DNA of 64,000 nt from Streptomyces antnestii (GCF_004005495.1 NZ_RZYA01000008.1:186001-250000), one strand, 5' to 3'. Shown: positions 52,440-60,649, numbered from the stretch's first letter. Translations and numbers: made by a program. The notes: generated by a model not told the origin, from the letters alone.

Positions 52440-52630
52440 ACGGAACCGGGCGTCCCGCTTCTCCAGCTTGTCGTTCGTCCGCTCGAGTACTGCCTTCAAT
52501 CCCTTCCTATGGGGCCCGGACGGCAGCCAGTTGTGTCGAGCAGGCGCCGGTCGGGCGCCGCTCCCTCGTACTCGTTGATCGATGTCCTTGGACGCCGGGG
52601 AGCGGCAGGGAAGCGCATCATGCACGAGGA

Positions 52631-52663
52631 GGCCCCCGCCAGACCATTGGTCCGGCGGGGGCC
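52631..52663. terminator. Strong hairpin, stem of 15 bp with one mismatch
   Basis: GGCCCCCGCCAGACC and GGTCCGGCGGGGGCC face each other around ATT. It lies 26 nt beyond the stop of the minus-strand small gene at 52689 and about 190 nt after the S33 peptidase, so it can end both transcripts. Confidence 0.75.
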
Positions 52664-52688
52664 CTTGGGTGTTGCGGCGATCTGGTGG

Positions 52689-53042
52689 TCAGCGGATGGG
52701 TGCGGTCATTCCGTCCAGGACGGCGTCGCCGTCCGGTGCGGTCCAGTCGACGTGGTTGGTGTTGCCGTCCGGGTCTGTTGCCTTCCACACGGCGAGTTCC
52801 ACAACGCTGTTCTTCTCCACGGCGAGGTACTCGTTCAGGACGAGTTTCGCGGTGCCGGGGATCTGGTCGTGGAAGGTGACGGTGGCGGCCGCTGTGGTCG
52901 CGGTTTCCTTGGTGATCTCGAAAGCCGCGCCGGGGGTGTTCTTGCACGCCTTGAGCTCGTCCACCAGCCCGTTGAACAGCTGGTAGGCGCTTTGCACGCT
53001 TCCGCTGGAGGTGCCGGGCTGCTGGGCGATGGCCTCTTGCAC
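52689..53042 (-). CDS. Small hypothetical protein, possibly 5'-truncated lipoprotein
   Basis: 117 residues if the GTG at 53040-53042 is used. The sequence (SGSVQSAYQLFNGLVDELKA, CKNTPGAAFEITKETATTAA, VLNEYLAVEKNSVVELAVWK) looks like an exported beta-rich domain similar to actinobacterial sensor/PknH-C-like lipoproteins, with a paired-cysteine style. There is no signal peptide in the frame; upstream in frame is GCSRFDSKTTPETWLVQEA after a TAG. That suggests the end of a longer protein whose lipobox region has been lost. No good ribosome-binding site is seen. A terminator follows at 52631. I do not recognise a precise family. Confidence 0.5.
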   Translation of the reverse strand: MQEAIAQQPGTSSGSVQSAYQLFNGLVDELKACKNTPGAAFEITKETATTAAATVTFHDQIPGTAKLVLNEYLAVEKNSVVELAVWKATDPDGNTNHVDWTAPDGDAVLDGMTAPIR

Positions 53043-53348
53043 CAGCCACGTCTCAGGCGTGGTTTTGCTGTCGAAACGCGAACACCCCTACGTCGCCGCA
53101 CTCCGCCACGCCACACGTGACGTGCTCCGCACGAGTTGAACCGTTCCGACTTCTCTGCCGCTCCGTTGTGAGTTGGCGGGGAGGACGGGCACCGTGCCCA
53201 AGAAGACTCCGCTGCGCCCAAGCCTTATCCGGAAGAGTTCCGAACGATGGCGATGTGGGCGCGGTCGCCTTCTGAACGGGGCATGTCCGGGCATGTCCGG
53301 GGCCCTGCGATGTTGACGTGCCGGGGGCCGCGACAGTCGGGGCGGTGG
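53043..53348. other. Intergenic, no gene seen
   Basis: About 300 nt between the small gene and the cyclase-family gene. A tandem GGCATGTCCG pair sits at about 53280-53300. Short frames on both strands show no family resemblance. No promoter could be assigned. Confidence 0.4.
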
Positions 53349-54320
53349 TCAGCGCAGGGCGGTGGCGTTGGCGGGGGATCCGACTCCGCCGGTCAGGTTG
53401 AGGGGCTTCACCGTGACGAGGCTGTCCCAACGGCCGGTGGCGCGGCAGTCCTGGGCGAGTGCGGTGAGGTTCCACAGTTCGCCGAGTGGGAGGCCGAGTT
53501 TCGCGATCAGTTCCTGGTGCATCATGCCGCCGTCCTCGGGTGCGCTGTCGTGGAAGTCGCCCGCGGGGACGACGGGCAGGACCTCGACCGCGAAGGTGTC
53601 GGTGGCCATCAGAGCGATGCGGTGGTCCCAGCACCAGGCGGCGAACGCGCGGCTCTGTGCGAATCCGGTCGCACGGCGCCGGGCGCGGGTCTCGGCTCGC
53701 TGGTCGGGGGTCGCGTTCAGGTACCAGTCGGCCCAGCCGGTGTGAACCATGATCAGGTCGCCCGGTTCGAGCCGGCAGCCCTGGGCGGCCAGGGCGTCGT
53801 CGAGATGGTCGGTGGTGAGGGCGGGGGCGTCGGCGTGGGAGAGCGGGGTGCCGCGGTCGCGGAGCAGTCCGTCGATGTCGATGAGCAAGCCGCGGCCGGC
53901 CAGCGGTAGTTCGGCCCACAGCTGGACGCCGAGGCGAGGACTGCGGGGTGCGATCTCGTCGTCGGGTACGCCGTTGTAGAAGCCGTGGCCGGAGGCGCGT
54001 CGGTGGCGGAGTCCGTCGATCTGGGTGCTTGCCTGGAGGTGGAAGTTGTCCAGGTGGTCGTCGCGGGCCTGGTCGTGTTTGGCGGTGATGTGGTGCCGGG
54101 GGACACCACGGGCCTTGGACATGGGCGGGTCGAAGGCGTCCAGCGAGTAGTCCAGGTTGAAGGCAAGGCCCTGGGTCACGCTGTCGGCGGCGCGGCGTAG
54201 TTGATGCGGGCCGGCGAAGTTCGCCATGCCGCGTTCGGGGTGGTCCGCGAAGAGGTACCAGCTCGATCCCGCGGGCGCGTCGGTGCGCCGGGCAAGCTGT
54301 TCGTAGGTGGGCAGAGGCAT
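53349..54320 (-). CDS. Cyclase/kynurenine-formamidase family metal hydrolase
   Basis: 323 residues of the cyclase family (PF04199). The family motif HxGTHxDxPxH appears in variant form as NFHLQASTQIDGLRHR (about 92-107), with further metal-site positions in LIMVHTGWADWYLN and MATDTFAVEVLP. Members hydrolyse cyclic amides, formamides or lactones with Mn or Zn. It follows the IclR gene by 21 nt on the same strand, so the pair is an operon, and it lies beside an operon for a hydroxy-acid dehydrogenase/aldolase fusion and a TRAP-like permease. A ring-opening or lactone-hydrolysing role in the same catabolic pathway is inferred. Confidence 0.85.
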   Translation of the reverse strand: MPLPTYEQLARRTDAPAGSSWYLFADHPERGMANFAGPHQLRRAADSVTQGLAFNLDYSLDAFDPPMSKARGVPRHHITAKHDQARDDHLDNFHLQASTQIDGLRHRRASGHGFYNGVPDDEIAPRSPRLGVQLWAELPLAGRGLLIDIDGLLRDRGTPLSHADAPALTTDHLDDALAAQGCRLEPGDLIMVHTGWADWYLNATPDQRAETRARRRATGFAQSRAFAAWCWDHRIALMATDTFAVEVLPVVPAGDFHDSAPEDGGMMHQELIAKLGLPLGELWNLTALAQDCRATGRWDSLVTVKPLNLTGGVGSPANATALR

Positions 54321-54341
54321 GAGTGGTGGGGCTGCTTTCTG

Positions 54342-55103
54342 TCAGGGGCAGCGGGCGGCGATCTCGTCGGCTGCCCTGCGGACCTCGCCGATGAGGCGTG
54401 TGTGGTCGGCTTTGGTGAGTTCGCTGCCGGTACCCGTGATGCTGAGGGCGCCGAGCACGTCGTCGCCACGGCGGACGGGGGCGCTGACGGCGGTGACGTC
54501 GAGGACGCGTTCGCTGACCGACAGGGCGTACCCGTCCTGCCGGACCCGGCGCAGATCGGCCGTCAGGTCCTCGGCGGTGACGTGTTCGCCCGAGATCCGG
54601 GTGAAGGGGGTGACCTGGTCGACGAGGGCGGCCAGTTCGGACTCCGGCAGCCAGGCGGCCAGCGCCTTGCCGGCTCCGAGGTGCAGGGGCAGCTTCTCGC
54701 CGATGGGGAGCTGGTAGCGCAAGGGGTTGCGGCTCTGGACACGGGCGATGAGGACACGGGAGAGGCCGACGCGGACGTAGAGGCTGGCAGCCTGGCCGAC
54801 GGTGGCGGCGAGTTCCTGGAGTACGGGGAGCGCGACCTGGCTGAGGCGGTTGTTGACGAGGAAGGCGTGTGCGGTGGCCACGGCCGCCGGTCCGGCGACG
54901 TAGCCGGTCTCGTCCTTGGCCGCGTAACCCCGGTCGATGAGCACGTTCAGGATGCGCTGGGTGGTGGCGACGTGCAGGTCCGCGCGGCGTGCGACCTCGC
55001 TCAGACGGAGCGGCTGCCGGGTGTCCTCCAGGACGCCCAGGACGTCGAAGGCCCGGTCGAGGGACCGCATGGCGGAGGCGGGGGCGGCGGGGGCGGTGGC
55101 CAT
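54342..55103 (-). CDS. IclR family transcriptional regulator
   Basis: 253 residues from ATG at 55101-55103 with AGGAG 6 nt upstream; the frame runs open to 55181 but that part is the promoter. The winged HTH (about 10-75) reads SLDRAFDVLGVLEDTRQPLR, LSEVARRADLHVATTQRILN. The C-terminal effector domain contains LHLGAGKALAAWLPESELAA and GALSITGTGSELTKAD, typical of IclR. Effectors of the family are aromatic or aliphatic acids. A perfect GATAAGACTTATC palindrome lies 39-51 nt upstream, with TGATAAGT shared by the promoter of the operon at 58283, so it probably controls both. Confidence 0.9.
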   Translation of the reverse strand: MATAPAAPASAMRSLDRAFDVLGVLEDTRQPLRLSEVARRADLHVATTQRILNVLIDRGYAAKDETGYVAGPAAVATAHAFLVNNRLSQVALPVLQELAATVGQAASLYVRVGLSRVLIARVQSRNPLRYQLPIGEKLPLHLGAGKALAAWLPESELAALVDQVTPFTRISGEHVTAEDLTADLRRVRQDGYALSVSERVLDVTAVSAPVRRGDDVLGALSITGTGSELTKADHTRLIGEVRRAADEIAARCP

Positions 55104-55141
55104 GGGAGCTCCTGGATGGTCTGCTCGGCAGGACGTGTCTC

Positions 55142-55154
55142 GATAAGACTTATC
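55142..55154. promoter_or_regulatory. GATAAG-A-CTTATC palindrome, putative IclR operator
   Basis: Exact 6-bp arms around a single A, 39-51 nt upstream of the IclR start. Read on the minus strand it contains TGATAAGT, the same 8-mer found at 58304-58311 before the fusion-protein operon. Confidence 0.6.
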
Positions 55155-55222
55155 ATCCTGCGAGCAAGAAGTGGATCGCACATGAGATCCATCCAGGAGG
55201 CGCCGGGTCAGCGGGAGCGGGG

Positions 55223-55558
55223 TTACTGGACGGGGCCCGTGGCGGCCGTGTGCTCGGACACCGGGGAGCCCGCCGCAGCCGACCCCCCGGCCGGCCCGTA
55301 GGACAGGGCGAACGAGAGGATGCCGCTGATGCTCGCGGCGATGCAGGTCGTCGGCTGAAGGACGGCGGCTGTCTGGGCCACCCAGTGGGCGTCGCCGAGT
55401 GCGACGCCGACAGCCTGGCCGAGGACGATCAGCGTGCCGCCGAGCAGGAAGACGACGATGCTGAGCCGGAAGAGGGGCTGCAGCAGGCGGGAAGCCATGG
55501 CAGTGCCTTTCTCTCGTGGGGCGTTGACTCGTGGGGCGTTCACTCGCGGGGCGTTCAT
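55223..55558 (-). CDS. Small two-helix membrane protein linked to the TRAP-like permease
   Basis: 111 residues if translation starts at the ATG (55556-55558) that overlaps the permease stop (ATGA); 91 residues if it starts at the ATG at 55496-55498, which has AAAGG 7 nt upstream. The longer form begins MNAPRVNAPRVNAPRE, a triple pentapeptide repeat that looks like a DNA-slippage product. The conserved part has two hydrophobic helices: LSIVVFLLGGTLIVLGQAVG and TTCIAASISGILSFALSYG. It may be an accessory subunit of the permease, comparable in role but not in sequence to small DctQ subunits. I recognise no named family. Confidence 0.65.
   Translation of the reverse strand: MNAPRVNAPRVNAPREKGTAMASRLLQPLFRLSIVVFLLGGTLIVLGQAVGVALGDAHWVAQTAAVLQPTTCIAASISGILSFALSYGPAGGSAAAGSPVSEHTAATGPVQ
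55513..55557 (-). repeat. Three tandem 15-nt in-frame repeats
   Basis: CTCGTGGGGCGTTGA, CTCGTGGGGCGTTCA and CTCGCGGGGCGTTCA lie head to tail. Read on the minus strand they encode NAPRV, NAPRV and NAPRE at the start of the small membrane protein, between its coupled ATG and a second ATG with its own ribosome-binding site. Confidence 0.85.
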
Positions 55559-56892
55559 ACGGGCAGAAGGCCGGTGGCCACCCCGGCGCCGATCAGCAGG
55601 ATGGGCAGGCAGTAGTAGGCGACCAGGGGCAGGAAGGTACGGGACGGATCCACGCCGGCGATGCCGCTGGCGACGTAGATCGGCGCTCCGGACGGGGGCG
55701 AGGCGCCCTCGGTCGAGGCGAAGATGAGGACGGCGACGCACGCGGTGGCGGGCGGCACCCCGGCACCGACCAGGGAAGTCACCGCCACAGGGCCGATGGC
55801 GGCCATGGTGGCGCTGGCGGTGAGCGGGATGGCGACGCCGACCACCAGGACGCCGACGATCAGGGCCATGGCCCACAGCGGGGCGTCGATTCCGGCCAGC
55901 AGATCGGTCAGCTGCTGCGGCAGCCCCAGCTCACCGAGCACGTTGGAAGCGGAGAAGGCGGCCACGATGGTGACGCCGATGACTCCGAACTGAGGGGCGG
56001 CGCCGTCCAGGACCTGCCGCCACTGACGCGGGGAGCGCGGCAGATGACGCCGGCCGAGCACGAGCACCGTCGCGATCAGCAGCACCGGGATCCAGGTGAT
56101 CAGGCTGATGGCGTCCGACATCTTCGTGCCGACCCACTCGCCCAGCGCGCCTCCGGTGGGCCCGCGGGTGAGGAGAAGCGGCACGGCGATCGCCCCGAAC
56201 AGGAACAGGCTGGTCCAGCCCGCACTCAGACTGGTGCGCAGAGGCATCAGATCCGCAGCGTCCATCGACTGGATCCGGTGACGGCGCACCATGACGAACG
56301 CCGCGACCATCCGGTAGCCCAGGCACCACAGACCGCCCAGGAACAGCGGCAGCACGATGTCGTCGGTGGTGGCCAGCGACGCCATTCCGGCCGTGCCCAT
56401 GAGGATGAACATGGTGGAGCTGAAGGGGAACGTCACGCCCATGCCCGCACCGCCGGCAGCCACGGTGGCGGCGAGTTCGCCGCTGACCTTCGAGCGCTTC
56501 ATCCACGGGATCGTCACAGAGCCGACCGCCGCGGTCACGGCCGCGCCGACGTGCGCGATCGCGCCGAAGATCCCGGCCGCGAGCGTGGAGGTGTAGACGG
56601 GACCACCGCGCAACCTCCCGAGCAGGGAGTTGAGGATGCTCAGCAGGTGGTCGAGGACAGGGGTGCGGGCGAGGAGGTAGCTCATGAACACGAACGCGAG
56701 AGCCGCGAACGTGACCTCCTCCTGCATGGCCTCGGCGAATCCGGCCCACATGGCGTGCCCGATGCCGCCGCCGGCGAACAGACCGGTGACCAGGAAGCCG
56801 ACGATCAGAGCCTCGCCGATGTTGCGCTTGAGCACGGCGTTCCACACGATGATGGCCGCTATGTAGCAGCCCAGCGCCCAGACGGCGGTCAC
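55555..56892 (-). CDS. TRAP-type large permease (DctM-like) transporter
   Basis: 445 residues from a GTG at 56890-56892 with AGGAGG upstream, overlapping the stop of the fusion gene (GTGA). About twelve helices. AGIFGAIAHVGAAVTAAVGS, GGAGMGVTFPFSSTMFILMG and a repeated ASTEGASPPSGAPIYVASG fit the ion-transporter superfamily layout of TRAP DctM permeases with two re-entrant hairpins. No substrate-binding protein (DctP) gene is present, so it may work without one or with a distant partner. Together with the upstream dehydrogenase/aldolase fusion it probably imports a hydroxylated di- or tricarboxylic acid. Family assignment is fair rather than certain. Confidence 0.75.
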   Translation of the reverse strand: MTAVWALGCYIAAIIVWNAVLKRNIGEALIVGFLVTGLFAGGGIGHAMWAGFAEAMQEEVTFAALAFVFMSYLLARTPVLDHLLSILNSLLGRLRGGPVYTSTLAAGIFGAIAHVGAAVTAAVGSVTIPWMKRSKVSGELAATVAAGGAGMGVTFPFSSTMFILMGTAGMASLATTDDIVLPLFLGGLWCLGYRMVAAFVMVRRHRIQSMDAADLMPLRTSLSAGWTSLFLFGAIAVPLLLTRGPTGGALGEWVGTKMSDAISLITWIPVLLIATVLVLGRRHLPRSPRQWRQVLDGAAPQFGVIGVTIVAAFSASNVLGELGLPQQLTDLLAGIDAPLWAMALIVGVLVVGVAIPLTASATMAAIGPVAVTSLVGAGVPPATACVAVLIFASTEGASPPSGAPIYVASGIAGVDPSRTFLPLVAYYCLPILLIGAGVATGLLPV

Positions 56893-58283
56893 GATGCTCC
56901 TCCTGGCATGACGGTGGTGGCCGCGGCGCGGATGTCGGCGCGCCGCCGTGCTTCCTCGGCCTCCACCTCGCGGGCGGCGGCGAGTACGACCGCCGCGCGG
57001 TCGGCGGGGACGATCGCGACCCCGTCCCCGTCCGCGGCGACCAGGTCGCCGGTCCGGCAGACGACTCCGCCGACGGCCACCGGGACCCCGACCCTGCCGG
57101 GGCCGAACTTGTAGGGGCCGGCCGGGGTGACGGCGCGGGCCCACACCGGGAAGCCCATCTCGGCGAGGGTCTCGACGTCGCGGGCGGCGCCGTCCAGCAC
57201 GATGCCGACCACGCCGGCGGCCCGGGCGCGCTCGGCGATCAGCTCGCCGATGAGTGCGCGGGACACGTCGCCCTCACCGTTGACGACCAGGACGTCGCCG
57301 GGTTCGGCGCGCTTGATGGCCTGGTGGAGGGCCTGATTGTCACCGGCCCGCGTCCACACCGTCAATGCGCGGCCCACCGCCCGGGCACCCGGCCACAGCG
57401 CGCTGATCCCGGAGTCGAGCAGTCCGAGCCGCTCGGTGGCGTCGCCAATGTTCGCCGTGGGCAGGCCCTGGTACGCAGTCACGAGCTCAGGCGTAACCCG
57501 GCTGGTGTCGCGCAGGCCCTCCGTGCGTCCGGCCAGGAAGTGCAACTGGCTGATCTCGCGAGCAAGGCCTGCGTCGAGGCCGAGTTCCGCCACCAGTTGG
57601 GCGGCTGCGGCGACCTCTCGGCCGCGCCGGTCGGCGTGCTTGAACGTCCCCTCGTACAGGCGCTCCAGCGCGCTCTCCCCGTCGACGAGTTCCTTGGCGA
57701 TCTGTTCGCGCACCCACACTTCGTCGCCGGCCGCCCGGCCCGCGTCGACGGCCTCGACGATGACGGCGCCGAGGCCCTTCATGAACAGACTGCGCAGCAG
57801 CTTGCGCAAGGACGCCGCGCCGGGCTCGGCCCCGAGGTTCTCCACTTGGGCGCCCAGTGTCCCGAAATGGTCGGCGATGGCGGAGGCTCCGGATCCGCTC
57901 GCCACCAGAGCGGTGCGATGGCGGTACTTCGGTACGGATCCGATGACCGCGACGTCCGCGAAGACTGCCTGCGAGGTACGGGCGACGGTCGTGGCGATCT
58001 GCCGCTTCAGTTCGGGCGCGCCCGCGTTCATGTCCGCGTACACCGCCGTCGCCTTCAGCTGCCCGGCGACCTCCCGCGCGACGGCCTCCGCCGCCTTCGC
58101 CCCCGTGAGGCTCAGCACCAGGTCGCAGTCCTGGACCGCTTCGCCGGCCGTGTCCGCGCGCTCGGCACCGGCCGGGGTGGGTACGTCCCCCGGGTCGAAC
58201 CCGATCACCTCCCAGCCGTGTTCCGCGAACCCGGTCGCATACAGCGCACCCGCTTCACCCAAGCCCAAAATGCCTACCCGCAT
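56889..58283 (-). CDS. Beta-hydroxyacid dehydrogenase-like protein fused to RraA/HMG-aldolase domain
   Basis: 464 residues; AAGGAG 5 nt before the ATG. Residues about 1-255 are a 6PGDH/3-hydroxyisobutyrate-dehydrogenase-like unit: MRVGILGLGEAGALYATGFA (NAD(P) motif) and SLRKLLRSLFMKGLGAVIVE, which holds the catalytic-lysine region. Residues about 265-440 are an RraA-like domain: ELVTAYQGLPTANIGDATER, then GDVLVVNGEGDVSRALIGEL and GIVLDGAARDVETLAEMGFP, the GGxxGDR-like metal/substrate segment with variation. RraA-type class II aldolases cleave 4-hydroxy-4-methyl-2-oxoglutarate and related acids to pyruvate. The fusion could channel oxidation into cleavage or decarboxylation. It begins the operon with the permease. 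Confidence 0.85.
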   Translation of the reverse strand: MRVGILGLGEAGALYATGFAEHGWEVIGFDPGDVPTPAGAERADTAGEAVQDCDLVLSLTGAKAAEAVAREVAGQLKATAVYADMNAGAPELKRQIATTVARTSQAVFADVAVIGSVPKYRHRTALVASGSGASAIADHFGTLGAQVENLGAEPGAASLRKLLRSLFMKGLGAVIVEAVDAGRAAGDEVWVREQIAKELVDGESALERLYEGTFKHADRRGREVAAAAQLVAELGLDAGLAREISQLHFLAGRTEGLRDTSRVTPELVTAYQGLPTANIGDATERLGLLDSGISALWPGARAVGRALTVWTRAGDNQALHQAIKRAEPGDVLVVNGEGDVSRALIGELIAERARAAGVVGIVLDGAARDVETLAEMGFPVWARAVTPAGPYKFGPGRVGVPVAVGGVVCRTGDLVAADGDGVAIVPADRAAVVLAAAREVEAEEARRRADIRAAATTVMPGGAS

Positions 58284-58303
58284 CCCATCTCCTTCTCATT
58301 CTC

Positions 58304-58311
58304 TGATAAGT
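58304..58311. promoter_or_regulatory. TGATAAGT half-site before the fusion-protein operon
   Basis: TGATAAGT lies 21-28 nt upstream of the fusion-gene start, followed by TCTCTCACTAAG. It equals the 8-mer in the IclR promoter palindrome at 55142, so both promoters may bind IclR. Confidence 0.45.
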
Positions 58312-58444
58312 TCTCTCACTAAGTGCGGGAGGATGTTGCTCTGCCGAAACGTGGGCGTCAAGAGCCGGCGAGTGATCGATCGAAATCAGCCAGATGCAGG
58401 AGCTGGTTTGCGTGTGAGTCGTGTGAGGAGTGCCGGTTTGCCGG

Positions 58445-58770
58445 GTATTCCGCCGATGGCCAGGAGGCCCTGGAGGCCGGCACCCGACTCGGCGTGCCGA
58501 CCGGCCTGCGCGACCCGGAGGTCGGCAAGGCCGACCTGCCCACGTCGCCGACGAGGCGCCGGCCCACCCCTACTCCGCCCCTCGACCGGTTACCCAGCCC
58601 GAGCTCGAAGCGCTTCTGCACGCCGCGTGGGAGGGCCGGGCCCGGCCCACGACGTGTTCCTCTGCGACGCGGCCCGGACCCGAGACGGTCCGCACCGCGC
58701 TCGGATCGGCCCTGCCGAACTCACGCATCGCCGACCGTTCGGTGGTGCTGAGGATCAGAAAACACAGGGC
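58445..58770 (+). pseudogene. Frame-broken coding relic, family unknown
   Basis: The plus strand reads protein-like pieces in alternating frames: YSADGQEALEAGTRLGVPTG, then VTQPELEALLHAAWEGRA, then HDVFLCDAA and PETVRTALGSALPNSRIADR. No single frame carries all of them and no start with a ribosome-binding site is seen. It looks like one gene with several small frameshifts. I do not recognise it. The rest of the 58320-58960 gap shows nothing else. Confidence 0.35.
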
Positions 58771-58961
58771 GCGGATCGGGCGCGGATCATCGGGCCCGAT
58801 ACGCGGTCGCTGCGCTATGCCGGGGAGGCCTGACAGGAGCATCCGATGGCCACCGCGGTAACGCCGTCTCCTTGCTCCCGCCGTACTCTCACGCCGATCA
58901 CAGCCATCCGGCTCGAGGCTGCGGTTGGTTCGGCCACGCGACCACCTACTACGCTTGAAGC

Positions 58962-59243
58962 ATGAGCGGCATCGTCGTCGTGTACGAGCTCGACAAGGCG
59001 GTGGCCACGCCTTCCTCCCCGGGTGTACCGGGTAGTGAAGAGCGGCCCGTCCACAGGGTGCACGCGGCCCCCGCCGCCCCTGGGGTGCCCGCCGTCTCGG
59101 GACCACGGACCCTCTGCGGCAAGGACACCTTCGCCATGGCGACGGCCCGCTGGAAGCCCACCGAGCGCCCTGGGGAGCCCTGGTACCCCGCGGAGTACGC
59201 ATCTGTGATCTGCCCCGACTGCGATGCCGTGATCGAGACCTGA
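58962..59243 (+). CDS. Small conserved-looking hypothetical protein, 93 aa
   Basis: 93 residues, starting MSGIVVVYELDKAV. The middle is proline/alanine-rich and the C-terminus is compact: LCGKDTFAMATARWKPTERP, then ICPDCDAVIE. A cysteine in LCGK and the CPDC pair could bind a metal such as zinc. Codon bias is typical of the region and the frame is intact, in contrast to its decayed neighbours. TTGAAG before the ATG is a weak ribosome-binding site. Function unknown; it resembles small Streptomyces proteins of mobile regions, which I cannot name. Confidence 0.6.
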   Translation: MSGIVVVYELDKAVATPSSPGVPGSEERPVHRVHAAPAAPGVPAVSGPRTLCGKDTFAMATARWKPTERPGEPWYPAEYASVICPDCDAVIET

Positions 59244-59320
59244 CCGGCATATCGACTGCCTGACGCCGCTGCACCGCCGCCCTCGCCGTCATGGCGGAGT
59301 AGTGGTGTGACGACCGGCCC

Positions 59321-59616
59321 GTGCGGAGCCGGCCGGAGCGCGGCGTCCTGCCGGCCGACGCATGGTTCCTGCTGGACCGCTACGGCCCGGACGCCCGGTT
59401 CTGGACGAACGCGCCCGGGACGCGGCCTCGGACCCCGCCCGGGACTTCGTCCGGGCCGGCCTCAAGGGCACGAGGGTCCACAGGTTCATCACCGGCGAGT
59501 ACATCAACGGCCTCGACCTGCCCGAAGCCCTGGGCCTCATCGCCGTGTCCAGCAACGAGGTGAGGGATCCGCCGGGCCGCTGCCGTTCGCCCTTGCGGGT
59601 CGGCCGTAGCAACTGA
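59321..59616 (+). pseudogene. Frameshifted fragment of an unrecognised protein
   Basis: One frame gives RGVLPADAWFLLDRYGPDAR and the next gives ASDPARDFVRAGLKGTRVHR, FITGEYINGLDLPEALGLIA, ending in TGA at 59614-59616. The two pieces join around 59400-59410 by a one-base shift. The protein-like quality is good but I do not recognise the family. It abuts the transposase relic on the other strand. Confidence 0.35.
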
Positions 59617-59636
59617 GTGCCCTGCAGGGCCAGTTC

Positions 59637-59790
59637 CGAGCATGGCCTGCATCATTGCGAGGGTGACCAGCTCGGCGTCGGTGAGCTGCGGCGTGATTCC
59701 CACGGCCGGTCGCCACGGCCGGTCGCCACGGCGCCAGGTCCGGGTGCTCCTTCAGCAGGTCGTCTGTTGTGGCCTCTCCGCAGACATGTG
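59637..59790 (-). pseudogene. IS982-like transposase N-terminal remnant
   Basis: The minus strand reads TTDDLLKEHPDLAPWRPAV and, one frame over, GITPQLTDAELVTLAMMQAM, together the N-terminus of an IS982-type transposase (PPKLTDAELVTLAVMQALLG in family members). The frameshift is explained by a 13-nt tandem duplication at 59705-59730. Nothing of the DDE catalytic core follows; the match stops at about 59637. Inactive. Confidence 0.7.
59705..59730. repeat. 13-nt tandem duplication inside the transposase remnant
   Basis: GCCGGTCGCCACG occurs twice head to tail. Deleting one copy restores a single frame reading DLAPWRPAVGITPQLTDAEL on the minus strand. Confidence 0.85.
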
Positions 59791-59892
59791 ACTGAGCGCC
59801 ACACAGTTGGCCCTTCTGGCATCTCCCTTGATCGCGAGGAAGGTCCCGCCGGTAGAGTCGGCTTGAGGACGGTGTCACCTGGGGGGGGACTG

Positions 59893-60624
59893 ATGACGGC
59901 AGCGGATGCAGTGCCCATAGTCTTCGTTCACGGGACGCGCTTCAGCGCGGGACAGTGGAGCATGCAGCTTGCCGCACTCCGGGACGAGTTCCCGGTAGTA
60001 GCCGTCGACCTTCCCGGCCACGGGGAGCGCTCGACTCAGCCCTGGAGCCTGAGCACTGCGACGGAGATCATCGCCTCCGCCGTGGACTCGCTCGACCGTG
60101 GGCCGGCTCTGGTCGTCGGGCACTCGCTCGGCGGATATGCCTCGCTGGAATTCGCGCGGCGCTGTCCGGAACAACTGCGTGGGCTGATCCTCGCGGGAGC
60201 CAGTGCCTCCACCCGCGGCCTCCGGGCAGCGCCCTATCGGTGGGTCGCCAGGCTGGTCCCTCGTATACCTGCGGATCGCCTGGCCCGGTGGAACGACCGG
60301 TTGCTGCGGCGGCTCTACCCGCGGAAAGTGGTGGAGGCGACCATCCGTTCCGGCTACGCCTTCCATACCCTGCCGGCAGCCTGGGACGAGGTACTCGGAC
60401 GCTTCGACGCGGGTGCGATGCGTCGTGTGAAGGCTCCGGTCCTCATCCTGAACGGCGAGAAGGACGCCGTCTTCCGAGCCGAGGAGGCGGACTTCGCCCG
60501 CGCGCATCCGCACGCTCGCGTCGAATTGATCCCGCGGGCACGGCACCTCGCGAACTTCGACGACCCCGATGCCTTCACCGACGCCGTCCGCCGCTTCGCC
60601 CGCCAACTCCCTGCCGTCAGCTGA
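59893..60624 (+). CDS. Alpha/beta hydrolase fold protein
   Basis: 243 residues from ATG at 59893 after a run of nine Gs; the frame is open from 59617 through decayed transposase sequence, which is not coding. VPIVFVHGTRFSAGQWSMQL gives the HG oxyanion motif, ALVVGHSLGGYASLEFAR the nucleophile GHSLGG (about Ser83), VLILNGEKDAVF the acid and PRARHLANFDDPDAF the histidine. Typical of small esterases, lactonases or haloperoxidase-like hydrolases. No signal peptide and no operon partner; transposase remnants lie on both sides, so it may have arrived with mobile DNA. The substrate cannot be inferred. Confidence 0.85.
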   Translation: MTAADAVPIVFVHGTRFSAGQWSMQLAALRDEFPVVAVDLPGHGERSTQPWSLSTATEIIASAVDSLDRGPALVVGHSLGGYASLEFARRCPEQLRGLILAGASASTRGLRAAPYRWVARLVPRIPADRLARWNDRLLRRLYPRKVVEATIRSGYAFHTLPAAWDEVLGRFDAGAMRRVKAPVLILNGEKDAVFRAEEADFARAHPHARVELIPRARHLANFDDPDAFTDAVRRFARQLPAVS

Positions 60625-60649
60625 GCACGCCACAGCCGGAATCACCCGG

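Noticed and set aside
52448..52600. Minus-strand frame reading GPHRKGLKAVLERTNDKLEK as a transposase or recombinase relic
   Set aside because: The stretch looks protein-like but I could not match it to a family, and no catalytic motif is present.
55513..55557. CRISPR-like repeats
   Set aside because: Units are 15 nt, contiguous, without spacers, and inside a coding frame.
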